Of a stretch of DNA of 64,000 nt, positions 21,795-33,689 are shown piece after piece; within the stretch, counting starts at the first letter, position 1, and every line of letters starts with the position of its first letter. Source of the DNA: Drechmeria coniospora (taxonomy: Eukaryota > Ascomycota > Sordariomycetes > Hypocreales > Ophiocordycipitaceae); the NCBI RefSeq assembly GCF_001625195.1, contig NC_054391.1, forward strand, positions 4,909,157 to 4,973,156, written 5' to 3'. The notes beneath the pieces are model-generated. The model did no database searches, was not told the origin of the DNA, and was given only the letters and a program-made list of their open reading frames with translations. The position numbers and the translations under genes are program-made.

Positions 21795-23395
21795 TTACGA
21801 CCGCAACGCCTCAATGTCATCCACCTCCTTGACGGCTTCTGTCGACAAAATGTATGGCGAGTCCCCGTCCACGCACACACTATCCTCGATCCGGATGCCC
21901 ATGCCCCGAAAGTGCCTTGGCCAGCGCTCGTCATCGGGCACGTACACACCCGGCTCGATGGTGACGCACTGTCCCTTGCGGAGCTTCTCCCTGCGACTGA
22001 ACCCCGGGCAGTCATGCACGTCGAGGCCGATGTAGTGGCCGACATGGTGGGGAAACAGTTGGTCGATTGAGCTCATGGTGACGTTAAATCCGATGCCGCA
22101 AAGTTGGTCAACCAGGCCACGAGCGGTGATGCCGTGTATGTCCTCGAGGGACATGCTGGCCGACTCGCAGCAGAGAGCCACGCTGGACCGTTGCACCTTG
22201 AGCACGGCTTCGTAGAGGTCGCGTTGGGCAGGCGTGAACTTGCCGGAGACGGGCCACGTGCGTGAAATGTCCGTGACGTAGGTGCCATACTCGCCGCCGG
22301 CATCGACCAGTATGAACTCGCCGTCGCGGAACATGTTGTTATTCACCGTGTAGTGTATGCAGTTGGCCCGTTCACCACCGGCAACGACAGGGATGTATGC
22401 AGGGCCATCGCAGCCGTTGACAATAAACTGATAGTCGAGAAAAGCGTGAAGATCCCGCTCCTTCGTCCACGAGCGCCTCATGGCTTCGGTGATGGCCCGT
22501 CCGGAAATTTGGCCAGCCTGTCTCATGTTGGCCACCTCGGCTGGGCTCTTGGTGACTCGCAACTTGTTCATGATTGGATATAGGGGAACCTTCGAAGTTC
22601 TAGACTCCCTTTCGGCGAAGAACCTCCACAGCGAGCTGGACGCCACAGGCTTGCTGGCCTCGACATCTGCGTACACGACCTTGGCCGAGTTAAGAATCAG
22701 CGGCAGGGCTGCCTCGGCATCCTCGATGGGTCTTGCCTCGTCGGCATTGAACACCTGCTCGGCGGCGTCGACGCCGTTCCGGTAGCCAGACCATTGTTCG
22801 GCGCCGGGGTCCTTGCGCTTTACGAACATGCGAAAGGCGTAGTCGCCCCATTTGGGGCCGGTTTTCTCGATTACGGCGACCACATCCCCTTCGCTCCAAC
22901 CCGTGAGCCAGAGAAAGTTGGACTCTTGTCGATAGGGGTGAAAAACAGCGCCAGATTTGTACGCGAGCGAGGCGGCATTGAGGACGGCAATGCCTCCCTC
23001 GGCCATCGAGTCGGCGAGGGCGGCACGTCGATCAGCATACTCCTGAGCCGTGATGCCGGGCGTTACTTGTCAAAATCAGCACCTGTCCGGCCCCAGGTCC
23101 CCTCTCGTACGATCCCGAGACTTGGAAAATGCTTACACTCGCCCGGCTTGAGAATGTGAGGATGTGTTTCGTGCACAGGCTGGCCAAAGGTCAGATTCGC
23201 CGCCGAGACGGAGCCATATTGCCTCCTTCGAGAGAGAGCTGGGACGCTCGAAAGGATTGTTGTTGCTATCGGCCAAGTGTTGTTGGTGAGGCGGAATCCG
23301 CTCCTCGCTGACACAGCAGTCGAGGCTCGGAGGGAGGATAAGAGATGCAGTGGGCACCGCGAAACGCTCCGGAATGGTTGGCGTGGGAGCTTCAT
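21795..23395 (-). CDS. ICP55: Mitochondrial Xaa-Pro aminopeptidase Icp55
   Basis: M24-family metallopeptidase that trims one N-terminal residue from imported mitochondrial proteins after presequence cleavage. Exons 23395-23137 and 23065-21795 give 509 residues. The first exon is a basic, Ser/Arg-rich mitochondrial presequence ending in GQPVHETHPHILKPGE. The junction yields ELTPGITAQEYADRRA, typical of the family. The aminopeptidase-P N-domain follows (FHPYRQESNFLWLTGW). The pita-bread domain shows all five metal ligands: Asp341 and Asp352 (VDAGGEYGTYVTD), His426 (LFPHHVGH), Glu457 (TIEPGVY) and Glu480 (IRIED). The 71-nt intron uses GTAAGC/AAG. The long second exon is intact. The open frame alone begins at an internal ATG at 23006; that would lose the presequence, so the two-exon model is preferred. 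Confidence 0.9.
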
Positions 23396-24445
23396 TTTAC
23401 GGATGCAGAATAATTTCGAGGCATGTGCAGTCTTGAGAATGCATCATCCGGCCGGGTCCTCGGTGCAAGCAAGGCAAGCTGATCCTCGTGGATGAGCATG
23501 GAGCGTTAGCAAATCAGTGCACGCTTCCCATGCTCATGGCCATGCAAAGGAGCGATGCGGGAGGGATGGCAATCCGAGTGTGCTGTCCGGAAAGTGAGGT
23601 GCGTGATGGCGGCGAAGGTACGGAGTACGCTGGCTTCAGTCGCATTTCTGGAACAGACAGGCAGGCAGGCATGCGCCACAGGTTCTCCTCTGAGCACTAT
23701 TACTTGTTGTGTGCTTAGTTTAGGTGTTCGTTCATGTGTGGGATCATGCCAAAAGCGTTGTAGCATCGCCTAGATCCGCTACGATGTAATTCCCGTCGGC
23801 CGCTGGCAGGTACCTGTCATGCCTATCAACGTGCTCTTTCAGCGGCTAAGGCGCTGGAAAGGCGGCCACTTACAGCGTGCGTGCACTGTAATGCGCATAG
23901 CAACAGCCCCCACCCGTTAGCCGGTTGCTGGTGAGGCGGGTTGGCCCGTGCGTGTTTTTGGCACTGCGCCCAAGCAGGCATAGCGCTATTATGCCAAGCG
24001 CGAATGGCTCCATCAGGTCAACACTAGACCAGACGCTGGAGCTTCTCCGACAGAACGAGTTTCTTCGTTCACTCGCACACGCTCTTCCTCCACCTCCAGC
24101 GTTGACGCCAGCAGCAGAGTGGAAGCAGAAGGAGGTTGCTCGTCGTCAATGTTGCTGTAGCATCTCTCATCCTCTGCGTCAGTGTCGGCTTGAGCTTTGC
24201 TCGTCCTTTCGGCGTGTCCTGGAGCCGCCGACACGTCGCGTCCTGCGGTCACGGTTTGCATCCCGTCCCAACCTCCCGACCCCTCTCCCACGTTCGTCGA
24301 CGCTGCAGAGCAACGCTCGGCCGTTGCATCTCGACTCGACGCAAACCACGGAGGGAAAGGACCCGTCCCCAGAGCATGGTGGCGGCAATCGGAGTCGTAC
24401 ATGGCCACCGCATCGATTTCTCCCCTCGCAGCCCCCTTAGCGGTC
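23396..24445. promoter_or_regulatory. Divergent ICP55/DBF4 upstream region
   Basis: Divergent promoter region. The DBF4 reading frame remains open upstream to 24197 with a further ATG at 24401, so the DBF4 N-terminus could be longer. A GTACGGAGTAC copy lies at about 23618-23628. No other gene is seen. Confidence 0.5.
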
Positions 24446-26572
24446 ATGTCTTCCCGGCGAGCCCCCCTCACGAGCAACCCGAATGTCGTCAACTCGCCGC
24501 TACGGGCACCGTCGGCACTGGCCGCTTGTGCCAAGCAGAAACGGTCGTACGCTCACGTCCAGCGTGAGGAGTCCTACGGCCAGCCGCCGCCGGTGAAGAA
24601 GCAAGCCGTCGACAATGGCTCTTGCCGTCCGCTCCGATCCCCCGCCAAGGCGACGACGACGACGAACTCGTCCCGCACTCAGGTGCTCGCACAGCGAGGG
24701 GCGGGAAACCGCACGTCGACGGTCACGGCCTCGAGGGAACGCGTCTCGAGACCCCCCGCGGCCACGCAATCGGCCAGGTCCGGACAAGAAGTCGATACGG
24801 AAAAGGACCTATGGCGGAAACACTACAGGGCCAAGTTCCCAAAGATGGTCTTTTACTTTGAAAGCATCCCCGACGATGTCCGGGCCAAGTTGACGAAGCG
24901 GGTCACCTTCTTCGGCGCTGTATGTCCCGTCCTGACAACCCCGGCGTGGCCAGGCACGCACCTGATGCTGACACTGACGCTCCCCCTAGCGCCAAGAGCC
25001 TTTCTTCTCTATCGACGTCACGCACGTAATCACCACGCGAGCGGTTCCTCCCGAGCGAACGGAGATGGCGGCCGAGCCCGGCGCGGAACCGGCTGCGGAA
25101 CAGTCCTCGCAGCAGGCTCTGCAGCAGGACGACCTCGAGGAACAGCCGCAGACGATCAACCCGTCGCTGCTGGACAGGAACACGGCTGCCCGGAGGAAGC
25201 TGCTGTATGATTTTCGGCAGGCTTCCGTCTCGTCGCAGCAGCTGGGGGATCCTGCCAGACGGCAGAAGGCCCGCAACAACGACGTTCTGCACAAGGCACG
25301 AGAGATGGGCAAGAAGATTTGGTCGCTGGAAAAATTTCAAACCATGCTGTCGGTCCTCCTGGAAGCCGAGGGCCACCAGGGCGGCCACGCCACTCGCAGC
25401 GCCAGCGTCCGCAACCACTACGGCGTGTCGAAGGCCTCGCAGGAGCCGAACCTCTTTCAGCTCCTGTACAACGAGCGCATCAACGGCCCTTCCGACCGAG
25501 ACCCGACGGCCGTCAGCAGGGAGCTGGTATACTTCAAAGGTCCATTCATCCACATCTGGGACATGGACGAGAAGCAGAAGCCGGTTCTGGTTCGCGAATA
25601 CCTCAAAGTTGCGAGCAAGCAGGATGGCGATTGGCCACAGTTCCGAAGCGTCGGGAACGGGCGCTGCCCATTCGTCGAGGAAGTTGACGTTCCCACCAAG
25701 GAGCAACGAAAGCTGCGCGAACGCGAAAAGGCGCAGGCTGCGGCGGCGGCGGCGGCGGCGGCGGCATCCATCAGGAAGGAAGAATCGCCTGTGCCGATCC
25801 TCAAGCCTCCTCAGATCCCGACGACCAAACCGTTCCCCGGCAAGCGGACGTTGACGGAGATGGAAGATGGCCAGAACAAGCTGATCCGAGCCGCCACGCA
25901 GAGAGAGTTGTTCAACGGCGACAAGGCCATGGACTCGCGGCCGCAAAACGCCTTCATCAGCCGCGCCGAGGGCGGTCGACTTTTTGCCGGCGAGCCTGTG
26001 GCGTCCGGCATGCAGCCGTCCAACGTGACGTCGGCGATCCGCTCGCAGATGATCTCGTCCACGTCTGGCAAGAACGGCGTCAAGGCAGGCACCAGCAAGG
26101 AGATGCACGGTCTTCAGCGGAAGGTGCTGCAGAAGGCTGCCCCCGCATCCCAGGACCCGAGCTCGCGACGGCTGGCCGAGGTCTCGATGGACGTTGCATC
26201 TAGTCGATCGACGACTCTAAGCCGACAGACGTCCAAGGCTGTCCAGGGCCAGGACGACGACTCGCAGCGGAACGAGGCCAAGGACAAGAGGTCGCAGTGC
26301 CAAGCGCTCAAGAGCAAGAAGGACCTCAAGCCCGGGTATTGCGAGAATTGCCAGGATAAATTTAGGGATTTTGACGAGGTACGGGTTGGCAAGGTCAAGT
26401 TGCATGATGCAACGGTTCAAGGCTAACGCTTGCGCAGCACATCATGTCCCGAAAGCACCGCAAATTCGCCGACAACGTCGACAACTGGACCGAACTTGAT
26501 CATCTGCTGCAGCAGCTACGAAGGATGCCGAAATACCCCGTCGCCGATTCCGAGGACGATGAGAGATGGTGA
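24446..26572 (+). CDS. DBF4: Dbf4, regulatory subunit of Cdc7 kinase
   Basis: Activates Cdc7 kinase, which phosphorylates Mcm proteins to fire replication origins. Exons 24446-24919, 24990-26378 and 26438-26572 give 665 residues. Motif N (BRCT-like) is formed across the first intron: KMVFYFESIPDDVRAKLTKRVTFFGA then RQEPFFS, with THVITTR. Motif M is clear in the middle: ELVYFKGPFIHIWDMDEKQ, VREYLKV, WPQFRSVGNGRCPFVE. An Ala run of about 10 (GCG repeats near 25738-25770) interrupts a charged helix. Motif C is a CCHH zinc finger, C-x2-C-x9-H-x5-H (CENCQDKFRDFDEHIMSRKHRKF), split by intron 2. The start is chosen at MSSRRAPLTSNPNVVNSPLR, which looks like the conserved N-terminus. The alternative ATG at 24401 adds 15 residues. 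Both introns are GT-AG (70 and 59 nt). Confidence 0.88.
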
Positions 26573-28284
26573 TGCGTAGCGTCCTACGCCAGGACCACAC
26601 CACACGACGATTCACTTGGACCCAACTTGCACGACGCTCACTCCGCGATAGACTTTGACCACCATGTCGGCGGCATCAAACGGCCCTTGGCGCCGCCGAT
26701 TCATTTATGCATATCAATCAGGATCCCGCGGCAGCTTGCACACGGCCGAAACCGCGGCACCTGGCCTCGTTGGCATCCGGCCATTGCGGCGAATCTCATT
26801 GACCACATTTTTCACTTTGTGAATTTCTGACGTCCTCGGCCATCTCCACGCACTGCCTACAGACAATCAACCCGGTGACGTGGCTTGGCATTTTTGGAAC
26901 GTCATATCATAGCAGAGGCGTTTTCTTCTCACATGGTCGACTGTTGTGTGTTTTCCTTTGAAGAGGTGGGGGGAAGGGAGGACTGGGCATCATGGTTTGT
27001 TTTTGGTGGTGCCGCTGGTCAGTCGGGGCTTGACTGGAGGAGTCGTTTACGCTGCGTGCGGTCGTCGAAGCGTCGAGGGAAACAGAGCTATAATGGGTCG
27101 TCGTGTTGTGGCGGCGCCCCTGTACATGAACTGTTCCGTCACAAATATTGTATCATGCATGTTACAATGATGAGCTATTAGGACATGACGGCTCAAGGCC
27201 CCGACGGTGATGACGAATGTGACGACGGCCAGCAGTTACGGGATAACGAGGATCCACGGAGCTCATGTACAGGATTCGATCCGGCTGTGTCACCAGGCTG
27301 TGCTACCTGGCTGTGCTCATCGTATGGCCTTTGGACTGGCTTGTTCCTCTTCCTCGGGACTCGGGACGCACTTCTGTGAGGTTGATCCAACAACGTTTCG
27401 CTCGGCCCCCGAAGCGCCGAGCCCACAGTCCTCAAGTCTGGTCTCCAGATACCTACCATGGACGTGGTCGTAAGCGTACACCTACGGCAGGAACGTACAC
27501 CTTGACCAGTGCGAGATGGAAGGATACAACGCCGGGCAGAGCGCCTGGGGTCGCCAAAGGGTGACGAGATCCAAATGGAATTTGATGCGGATTGATGTCT
27601 GGAATGATGCTCAGGATTTCCCCGAGTCTTCAGCGTGGCGGAGAAGGTTCAACAATACCATTGGGCGACATGCCGACAGACAGGAACCTTTGCTCGATGG
27701 GTTTACGATTGTATTCCTGGAACAGGACGAATGAGCAACCCTGTCGAGTAATTTCTGGCGTGTTTTAGACGGACCTGCTCGCATTGCTTTGGCGTCCCTA
27801 AAGGGGGGGGATGTCGCTGATGGCGCCTGATGACTCCGGCGCGTGGCGGTTCTCTTGAATGCTGGTGGCGTTCATCTGGGGCTCGAACGAACTCTGGGGA
27901 GCAGAAGCTTGGTGCGTGCATGGGAAGCAATGACCATTGTGCTACGACGAGTTGGCCAGCCATTGGTTGATGAACATGACACAATATCCGATAGCCAACA
28001 TCAGTTGACGTGGCACAATGGCAAGAAAATCGATGTCGATGCTGAGGAAGCCAACGCATTGGCGTTGTTGCGAGGGCTAGCTGGCATGCGTCACGGCCCT
28101 GCAAGCGGTTCATTCTGCCTCGGCCGGCCTGTTCGAAACACGACATCGATCCGGTCTGACTCCGCCATGGCTGATGAATCCACTGGGCGAATTGAGTGTT
28201 TGAGTGTGGGCGGAATGGCTCCGAGCAGATGGCGCCGGCACCAGTCCAGTGCGTGTGCGTGTGAGGCGCTGGGTCGACTACATG
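26573..28284. other. Intergenic, nothing recognised
   Basis: A 1.7-kb region after DBF4. Open frames exist on both strands, the largest being about 240 codons on the minus strand at 27703-28425. Their composition and lack of any motif give no support for a gene. Confidence 0.5.
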
Positions 28285-29110
28285 TAGATGTAAGTACGAT
28301 ATTACATACCTAGTACTGTAGTTGTACGGAGTACGTATGCGTGTGCAAAACGAACAGTACTCGCAGGTATTACCAAGGTGGCATATGGATACTGCAAGTG
28401 AGTACAAGTACAACAAGGTGCTCATGCGTACGTCGGTACTAAGGTATTGTAGGCACTGGGTAGGCAGGTACTAGTACTTAGGTGCACATGCATAGGGCGG
28501 ATGTACAGTACGACGACTCACGATAGTTGGTGTGGCATGCTGAATCGCTGATGCTACGCTGCTGCGAGTCTTGGAAACCCGATAACTTGGGCGATGGCGC
28601 CGGTGCTACCTTGTGCAAACAGTAGTTGTTCTTGGTGACAGCACTGTAATTACAACTACTGTACTCCGTACCTGCAGCACTTGTATTGGTACCCTTGTAC
28701 TTCGATACGTTCATGTGCTTACATGGACGCCTGCTCCGAAAGTACCCCGACGAGAGGCTCACCATCGGTCGTCAGAGGTACGGTCGGTGCCCAGTATTTG
28801 TAGCACATGTACCTGTACGTACCTGTTATCGCAGCCAGGCCGATTCAGAAATAGGGCACATTCGCCAGCCGACGTCGGACCGGCATGCCTGCCTGCCAGG
28901 TACCTGGTAATAGTACAGTTCTTGCGCACCAACGCGTGTACAGTACTAGTTGTACTTGTATTAGTCGCATGTACTCCGTACTCCGTACACTTACAGTATA
29001 TGTACAGTACTTACTTACAAGTACAGGAGTACTTGCAAGCAAGTGTACTGTACTGCACTAGGTACTTAGTACTCTGCACATACAAGTCAGTGAGTGCCTA
29101 CTAGGTAAGT
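28285..29110. repeat. GTAC-word desert 2
   Basis: Dense GTAC words (GTACGGAGTAC near 28325, tandem ACTCCGTACTCCGTAC near 28976-28988, several GTACTTGTAC and AAGTACTGTAC forms). Same vocabulary as the other deserts, with no regular period. Confidence 0.7.
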
Positions 29111-30347
29111 ATGCAAAGTAATTATGTGGGCGAAATCGAGCAGAGAGTGAGTATTACAGTACATGTCATGCTCTAGCACCCGTACAGTTGGTGTAGGTGC
29201 AACGCCCCCAACTCGGAGGTGGCCGTAGTGCTTGGTCTGTGTTTCGTGTCCGATGTCGTTGGCCCTCGTCACGACTGACCGACAATGGATTCATGGCGCT
29301 ATTCAAGGGCTGAAGGAGCGCAATACGTGATGGTGGCCAACGAATGAATGACATGGCTCGTGGAACCGACCTCCACCAACGGAAAGACAGGTCGGAAAGA
29401 CATGTCGGAAAGACAGGCGGCATTGGGGGCCATTCGGCCGGTGTGATGTTCCGACGCTCGTGACATCTGCATCGACATGGAAGACCGTACTGCCGATGCG
29501 TGTCGGAAGTTCCAGGTGTTTAGTCCATCCTTGCTGTGACGTGAGGATGCCACATGGGGCCGGAAAAGGGGGCGAGCTGTTGGCATATCCATGTCAGCGC
29601 AGTCTACGTGACAGGTGTGCCCGTCCAGACGTGGCCTGGGCTGCGTGCAATGCGGCAGATGGATGGATGGACGGGGCTCACGATTGCCGGGAGGCGGCCT
29701 GCCTGCGGTTTGTCGTCGAGTCGAGTTGGCGACGAGACGGACCGGAGTTGAGCGAGAGGAGGCTAAATGGAGCCGCTGGGCCGCTTGAGGTTGGCGCCAC
29801 CAACAAGGGGAAAATCCAGGACTGGCCTAATCGCTGTGCCGGACCCTGCATTTCCACCATCGCCGATCCTTTTGTCAGGTAAAAATCGAGGCAACATTCG
29901 AGGACAATAGTGACGCCGCGGTGTTGCCGTCGCCTTCCTTCCTTCCTCGCCTGATTTTCCTTCCTTTTCTTTCCTTTTCTCCCCTCCTCCCCTTCCTTCC
30001 TTCCGTCCCTCCCTCATCCTTCCTTCCTTTTTTTCAACCCTCCTCCCCTGACCGTTGTCCGTACAAGTGCCGGCATTTTTCTCTCTCTCGAGGTTTCTTG
30101 TTCCGCCTCGGCAATCGTATCCCAACCTTTACATCGTACCCGCCCAGAAGCGTCAACATCATATCCTGCTCGCTGCCACTCGGCTTGCGCAGCCGCGCCC
30201 GCTCACGATCGCCACCCTCGCCCCTGGTTCCGTCAAAGGTGCCGCCGCCTCGCAGCATCCGCACGGCGAACTGGCCGATCGACGACACGGCCAACGGAGC
30301 CGCCATCCCCCTCTCCGCACCCCTCTCGGACCCGATCCACGCCGAGC
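29111..30347 (+). promoter_or_regulatory. Upstream region of PAL with 120-bp pyrimidine tract
   Basis: From about 29931 to 30051 the plus strand is almost pure C/T (CCTTCCTTCC blocks). Such tracts sit just before transcription starts of strongly expressed fungal genes. The part before 29900 has no recognised feature apart from a short repeated AAGACAGGTCGGAAAGACA-type element at 29385-29415. Confidence 0.5.
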
Positions 30348-32522
30348 ATGACGGGCCCCAAGGCTTCCGCTCACATGAGCGCGACGCTCCAGATCTGGAG
30401 ACGGCTCCGTGACCTCCGAAGCGGGAAAAGCACGATTGTCCTCGACGGAAACAGCCTCGACGTTGCGTCCATCGTCGCCGTCGCTCGTCACGGCATCAAG
30501 CCGTCCATCAGCTCGGACGAGTCCCTCGCGCGGCAGCTCGACCTCAGTGTCGATGCCCTCGCCGCCTACCTCTCCCGCGAATGGGTCGTCTACGGCGTCA
30601 ACACGGGCTTCGGCGGCAGCGCCGACACGAGGACCAACGAGCTCGTCAACCTGCAGATTCACCTTCTCCAGCACACGCAGAGCGCCATCATCACGGCGGC
30701 CGACAAGGATCCGGCGAGCAACTCGGAGCGCGAGCCCTCGCACGTGATGCCCCCCTCGTGGGTGCGCGGCGCCATCGTCGCCCGTGCGAACCAGAACCTG
30801 AGGGGGCACAGTGCCGTCCGCATCGCCGTCCTGCAGAGCCTCGTCGACCTGCTGCGTCACGACATCACCCCCCTGGTGCCGCTGAGGGGCACCATCTCGG
30901 CCTCGGGAGACCTCATGCCCATGTCGTACATTGCCGGAGCCCTCACGGGTAACCCCGACGTCTTCGTCCAGGTCGGCGCCGGCAAGGATGCCGAGGTGAT
31001 GGCCTCGCCCGATGCCCTGCGCAGGAGCGGCCTCGCACCCTCGGGCCTGGGTCCCAAGGAGGCGCTCGGCCTCATCAACGGCACGGCACCGTCCGTCGCC
31101 GTCGCCAGCCTCGTCCTGTACGACACGCAGAAGCTCGCCTTCCTGGCCCAGATGCTCACGGCCTTCGCCGCCGAGTCGATGGGCGGCAATGTTGAGTGGG
31201 CCCAGCCCTTCATCCATGCCGCGCGGCCGCACTCGGGCCAGGTGGAAGCTGCCGGAAACATTCGCCGCTTCCTCAAGGGATCCGAGTTCGTCGTCGGTTT
31301 GAAGTCGAGGAAGCGCACGGGAGACGGCTTGTGGCAGGATCGGTACTCGACCCGCACGGCGCCCCAGTGGATCGGCCCCTATCTCGAGGACCTTCTCCTC
31401 GCCCAGCGCCAGCTCGAGGTCGAGCTGAACTCGACGTCGGACAATCCTCTCGTCGACGCCGCCGAGCGGGACGGCGTCCCCGGCGGCGAAGTCTACTCGG
31501 GAGGCAACTTCCAGGCCGTCGTCGTCACCTCGTCGATGGACAAGGCTCGTCTTGCCCTCCAGATGATTGGCCGCATGCTCTGGTCGCAGGTCAGCGAGAT
31601 GATCAACCCATCGACCAACAACGGGCTCGAGGCGAACCTCAACGCGAGCTCGCGCGAGAACTACACGATGAAGGGCATCGACGTCAACATGTCGGCCTAC
31701 ATGTCGGAGCTCGCCGCCCTCGCCCACCCCGTCTCGGCCCACGTCATGTCGGCCGAGATGCACAACCAAGGCATCAACTCGCTCGCCCTCGTGTCGGCGA
31801 GGCGGACCATGGAAGCCGCCGATTTGGTGGCCCACATGTGCGCCTGCCACGTCTACGTTTCCTCCCAAGCCGTCGAGATGCGGGCGAACCACGTGCGGTT
31901 CCTGACGCTGCTCCGCGAGAAGGTGCTGAGGGACACGACGCCCAACGGTGCCCTGCACGGCCTCGGCCTGAAGGGTTCCGAGACGGAGAGGCTCGCGGCG
32001 AAGCTGGCGCCCGTCGTCGAGTCGACGTGGTATCACTGGAACAGCAACACGTGGAAGGAACGCATCTCGTACGTGACCGAGGCCGTCGTGGCGCCCGTCA
32101 TCGACTTCGTCGCCGCCGAGGAGTTGGAATGTTCCATGGCACAGCTCGCCGCCTTCAAGGCCCACTTCGAGAGCACCGTGTCCCGCGCGGCCGCCTCGAT
32201 GTTTTACCCCGGCTCCCCCGTCGGGCCCGAGGTCGTGGCCACGCAGCTCGGCGACGGCAGCGCCCAGCTCTACACGTGGCTGCGCTCGAAGCTCGGCGTG
32301 CCCCTGCACCGGGGCCTCGACGACGATCCTCTGTACAACGCCACCAGCGGCCTGGCGGCCGAGGGCAAGAAGACGATTGGCAGCTGGGTGAGCATCGTGT
32401 ACGAGAGCTTGGTCAAGGGTGGCATGATGGACATGGTGCTGGACGGCGTCGAGTCTTCGAGGCGAGGACCGCGAACGGTCGACGAGTTTGCCATGCTGTG
32501 CAGAGAGATGGACAAGTATTGA
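30348..32522 (+). CDS. Phenylalanine ammonia-lyase
   Basis: Deaminates L-Phe (and perhaps L-Tyr) to trans-cinnamate and ammonia, entering phenylpropanoid catabolism or synthesis; cytosolic tetramer. A single uninterrupted exon of 724 residues, the typical length of eukaryotic PAL. The MIO cofactor triad Ala185-Ser186-Gly187 is in GTISASGDLMPMSYIAG. The catalytic Tyr82 is in VYGVNTGFGGSADTRT. Further active-site motifs are NGTAPSVA, WQDRYSTRTAPQWIGP and NSTSDNPLVD. A C-terminal shielding extension (about 530-650) marks the eukaryotic PAL form rather than bacterial histidase. The ATG at 30348 is used; one at 30375 is an alternative. Very strong GC3 bias leaves the antisense strand open for about 800 codons, an artefact. 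No cinnamate-pathway genes sit next to it. Substrate preference (Phe against Tyr) cannot be settled here. Confidence 0.93.
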   Translation: MTGPKASAHMSATLQIWRRLRDLRSGKSTIVLDGNSLDVASIVAVARHGIKPSISSDESLARQLDLSVDALAAYLSREWVVYGVNTGFGGSADTRTNELVNLQIHLLQHTQSAIITAADKDPASNSEREPSHVMPPSWVRGAIVARANQNLRGHSAVRIAVLQSLVDLLRHDITPLVPLRGTISASGDLMPMSYIAGALTGNPDVFVQVGAGKDAEVMASPDALRRSGLAPSGLGPKEALGLINGTAPSVAVASLVLYDTQKLAFLAQMLTAFAAESMGGNVEWAQPFIHAARPHSGQVEAAGNIRRFLKGSEFVVGLKSRKRTGDGLWQDRYSTRTAPQWIGPYLEDLLLAQRQLEVELNSTSDNPLVDAAERDGVPGGEVYSGGNFQAVVVTSSMDKARLALQMIGRMLWSQVSEMINPSTNNGLEANLNASSRENYTMKGIDVNMSAYMSELAALAHPVSAHVMSAEMHNQGINSLALVSARRTMEAADLVAHMCACHVYVSSQAVEMRANHVRFLTLLREKVLRDTTPNGALHGLGLKGSETERLAAKLAPVVESTWYHWNSNTWKERISYVTEAVVAPVIDFVAAEELECSMAQLAAFKAHFESTVSRAAASMFYPGSPVGPEVVATQLGDGSAQLYTWLRSKLGVPLHRGLDDDPLYNATSGLAAEGKKTIGSWVSIVYESLVKGGMMDMVLDGVESSRRGPRTVDEFAMLCREMDKY

Positions 32523-33689
32523 TTCCGCCGATGGGACGCGCGCGCGCAACGCTTGGATATTGAACAAATGGATGACCAAGGATGTATGGGCGCCGCCGAT
32601 GTTGGATTCGTCGACGACCGCCGCCTACCACTCCCTTCTTCGATGTACTTATAATACAGATAGACATATGTCAAGGCTGGAACAAGACGATGCCGGCAAC
32701 GAGCAGTCGAACAGTGGTTTGCGTCGCCGGTGGGGTGATGATGCAACCTGATTTGATGTCGTTCAAGTTTGATGTGTGGTTCATGTGTGGGCAGTGCTGA
32801 CGCAGAATCAGGCAGATCAAAGCCAAAGACAGCTGACCACTGCCGAGCTACCTGTGGCATGCCGCCTTCGTTCCACCTACCTCTCAATTGAGAGGAAGAG
32901 GTCTCGGGTGGCGGAGAGGACAAGTTACAAGTTCGTGCGGAGTATTACCGAGCATGCTTGATTGAGCATCTACCTGACGACGATGCAGGCAGAGCTGGGT
33001 GAGGTCAGCAGCACGCACGGGAGTACGCCGACGGGTCCGTGCCGCTGCCTTTGGTGCCGCCACAGTGGTGCTGCTGATCTTCACAGTACCCTTCTCCGTG
33101 CGGTTCCATGGATGGTTGTCATGAGACAGCAGGCATCGCAAGTCTACTTGTAGGGATGTGGTGCACCGTAAAAGCACATTCAATTAATCATGTGAAGGCA
33201 CTTGTACAGTGTATGCGAGCGACAGAATGCCGCAGTACAGTACGGTGTACTGGTAGGGCAACATTCATTAGGACGGAATGGACTCCGTATTAATTACTCC
33301 GTACTCCGTACTTACTCCGTATCGATTGGGCCGTTGGCCCTTATTTAATACCTGGTAATAGTACGGAGTAGCATAAAGTATATTTCCCGACCAACTAGTT
33401 TGCACTAACCCAGCGAGGTACTATTTGGAGTAGGTTCGCAGCCAAGTAGTTGCCGCTATTCATTAATACCATACCGGTTCCGCTCTGTAGCTCGACCTGC
33501 TTTCGGCGTACAGGTCGTGCTTGCCCAACCTACAAACATCAGCTGTCCACGTCAAAATCTCGTTGCCTGTCACACAGCCTCGCAACTCTACCATCATTCT
33601 CTCAATAAATGGAATAGCATGCAACCCTGGCCATACGACGAGACACGGTATATATTTGCATCGCACCCCATCCTGCCTCGGTTCCATAC
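32523..33689. other. Intergenic with GTAC-word patch, ATG12 promoter
   Basis: No genes seen. GTAC words are concentrated at 33190-33420, including overlapping ACTCCGTACTCCGTACTTACTCCGTA-type copies at about 33295-33320. The last 250 bp upstream of ATG12 are free of them. Confidence 0.55.

Noticed and set aside
24903..26108. An open frame of about 400 codons antisense to DBF4
   Set aside because: Arg/Leu-rich shadow of the DBF4 coding sequence, without motifs.
27703..28425. A 240-codon minus-strand frame in the intergenic region
   Set aside because: Composition is that of translated GTAC words and random DNA; no signal, domain or splice context.
30159..32579. An open frame of about 800 codons antisense to the phenylalanine ammonia-lyase
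   Set aside because: It is the reverse complement of a strongly GC3-biased gene. It is His/Gly/Arg/Val-rich, has no domain, and PAL explains the sequence fully.
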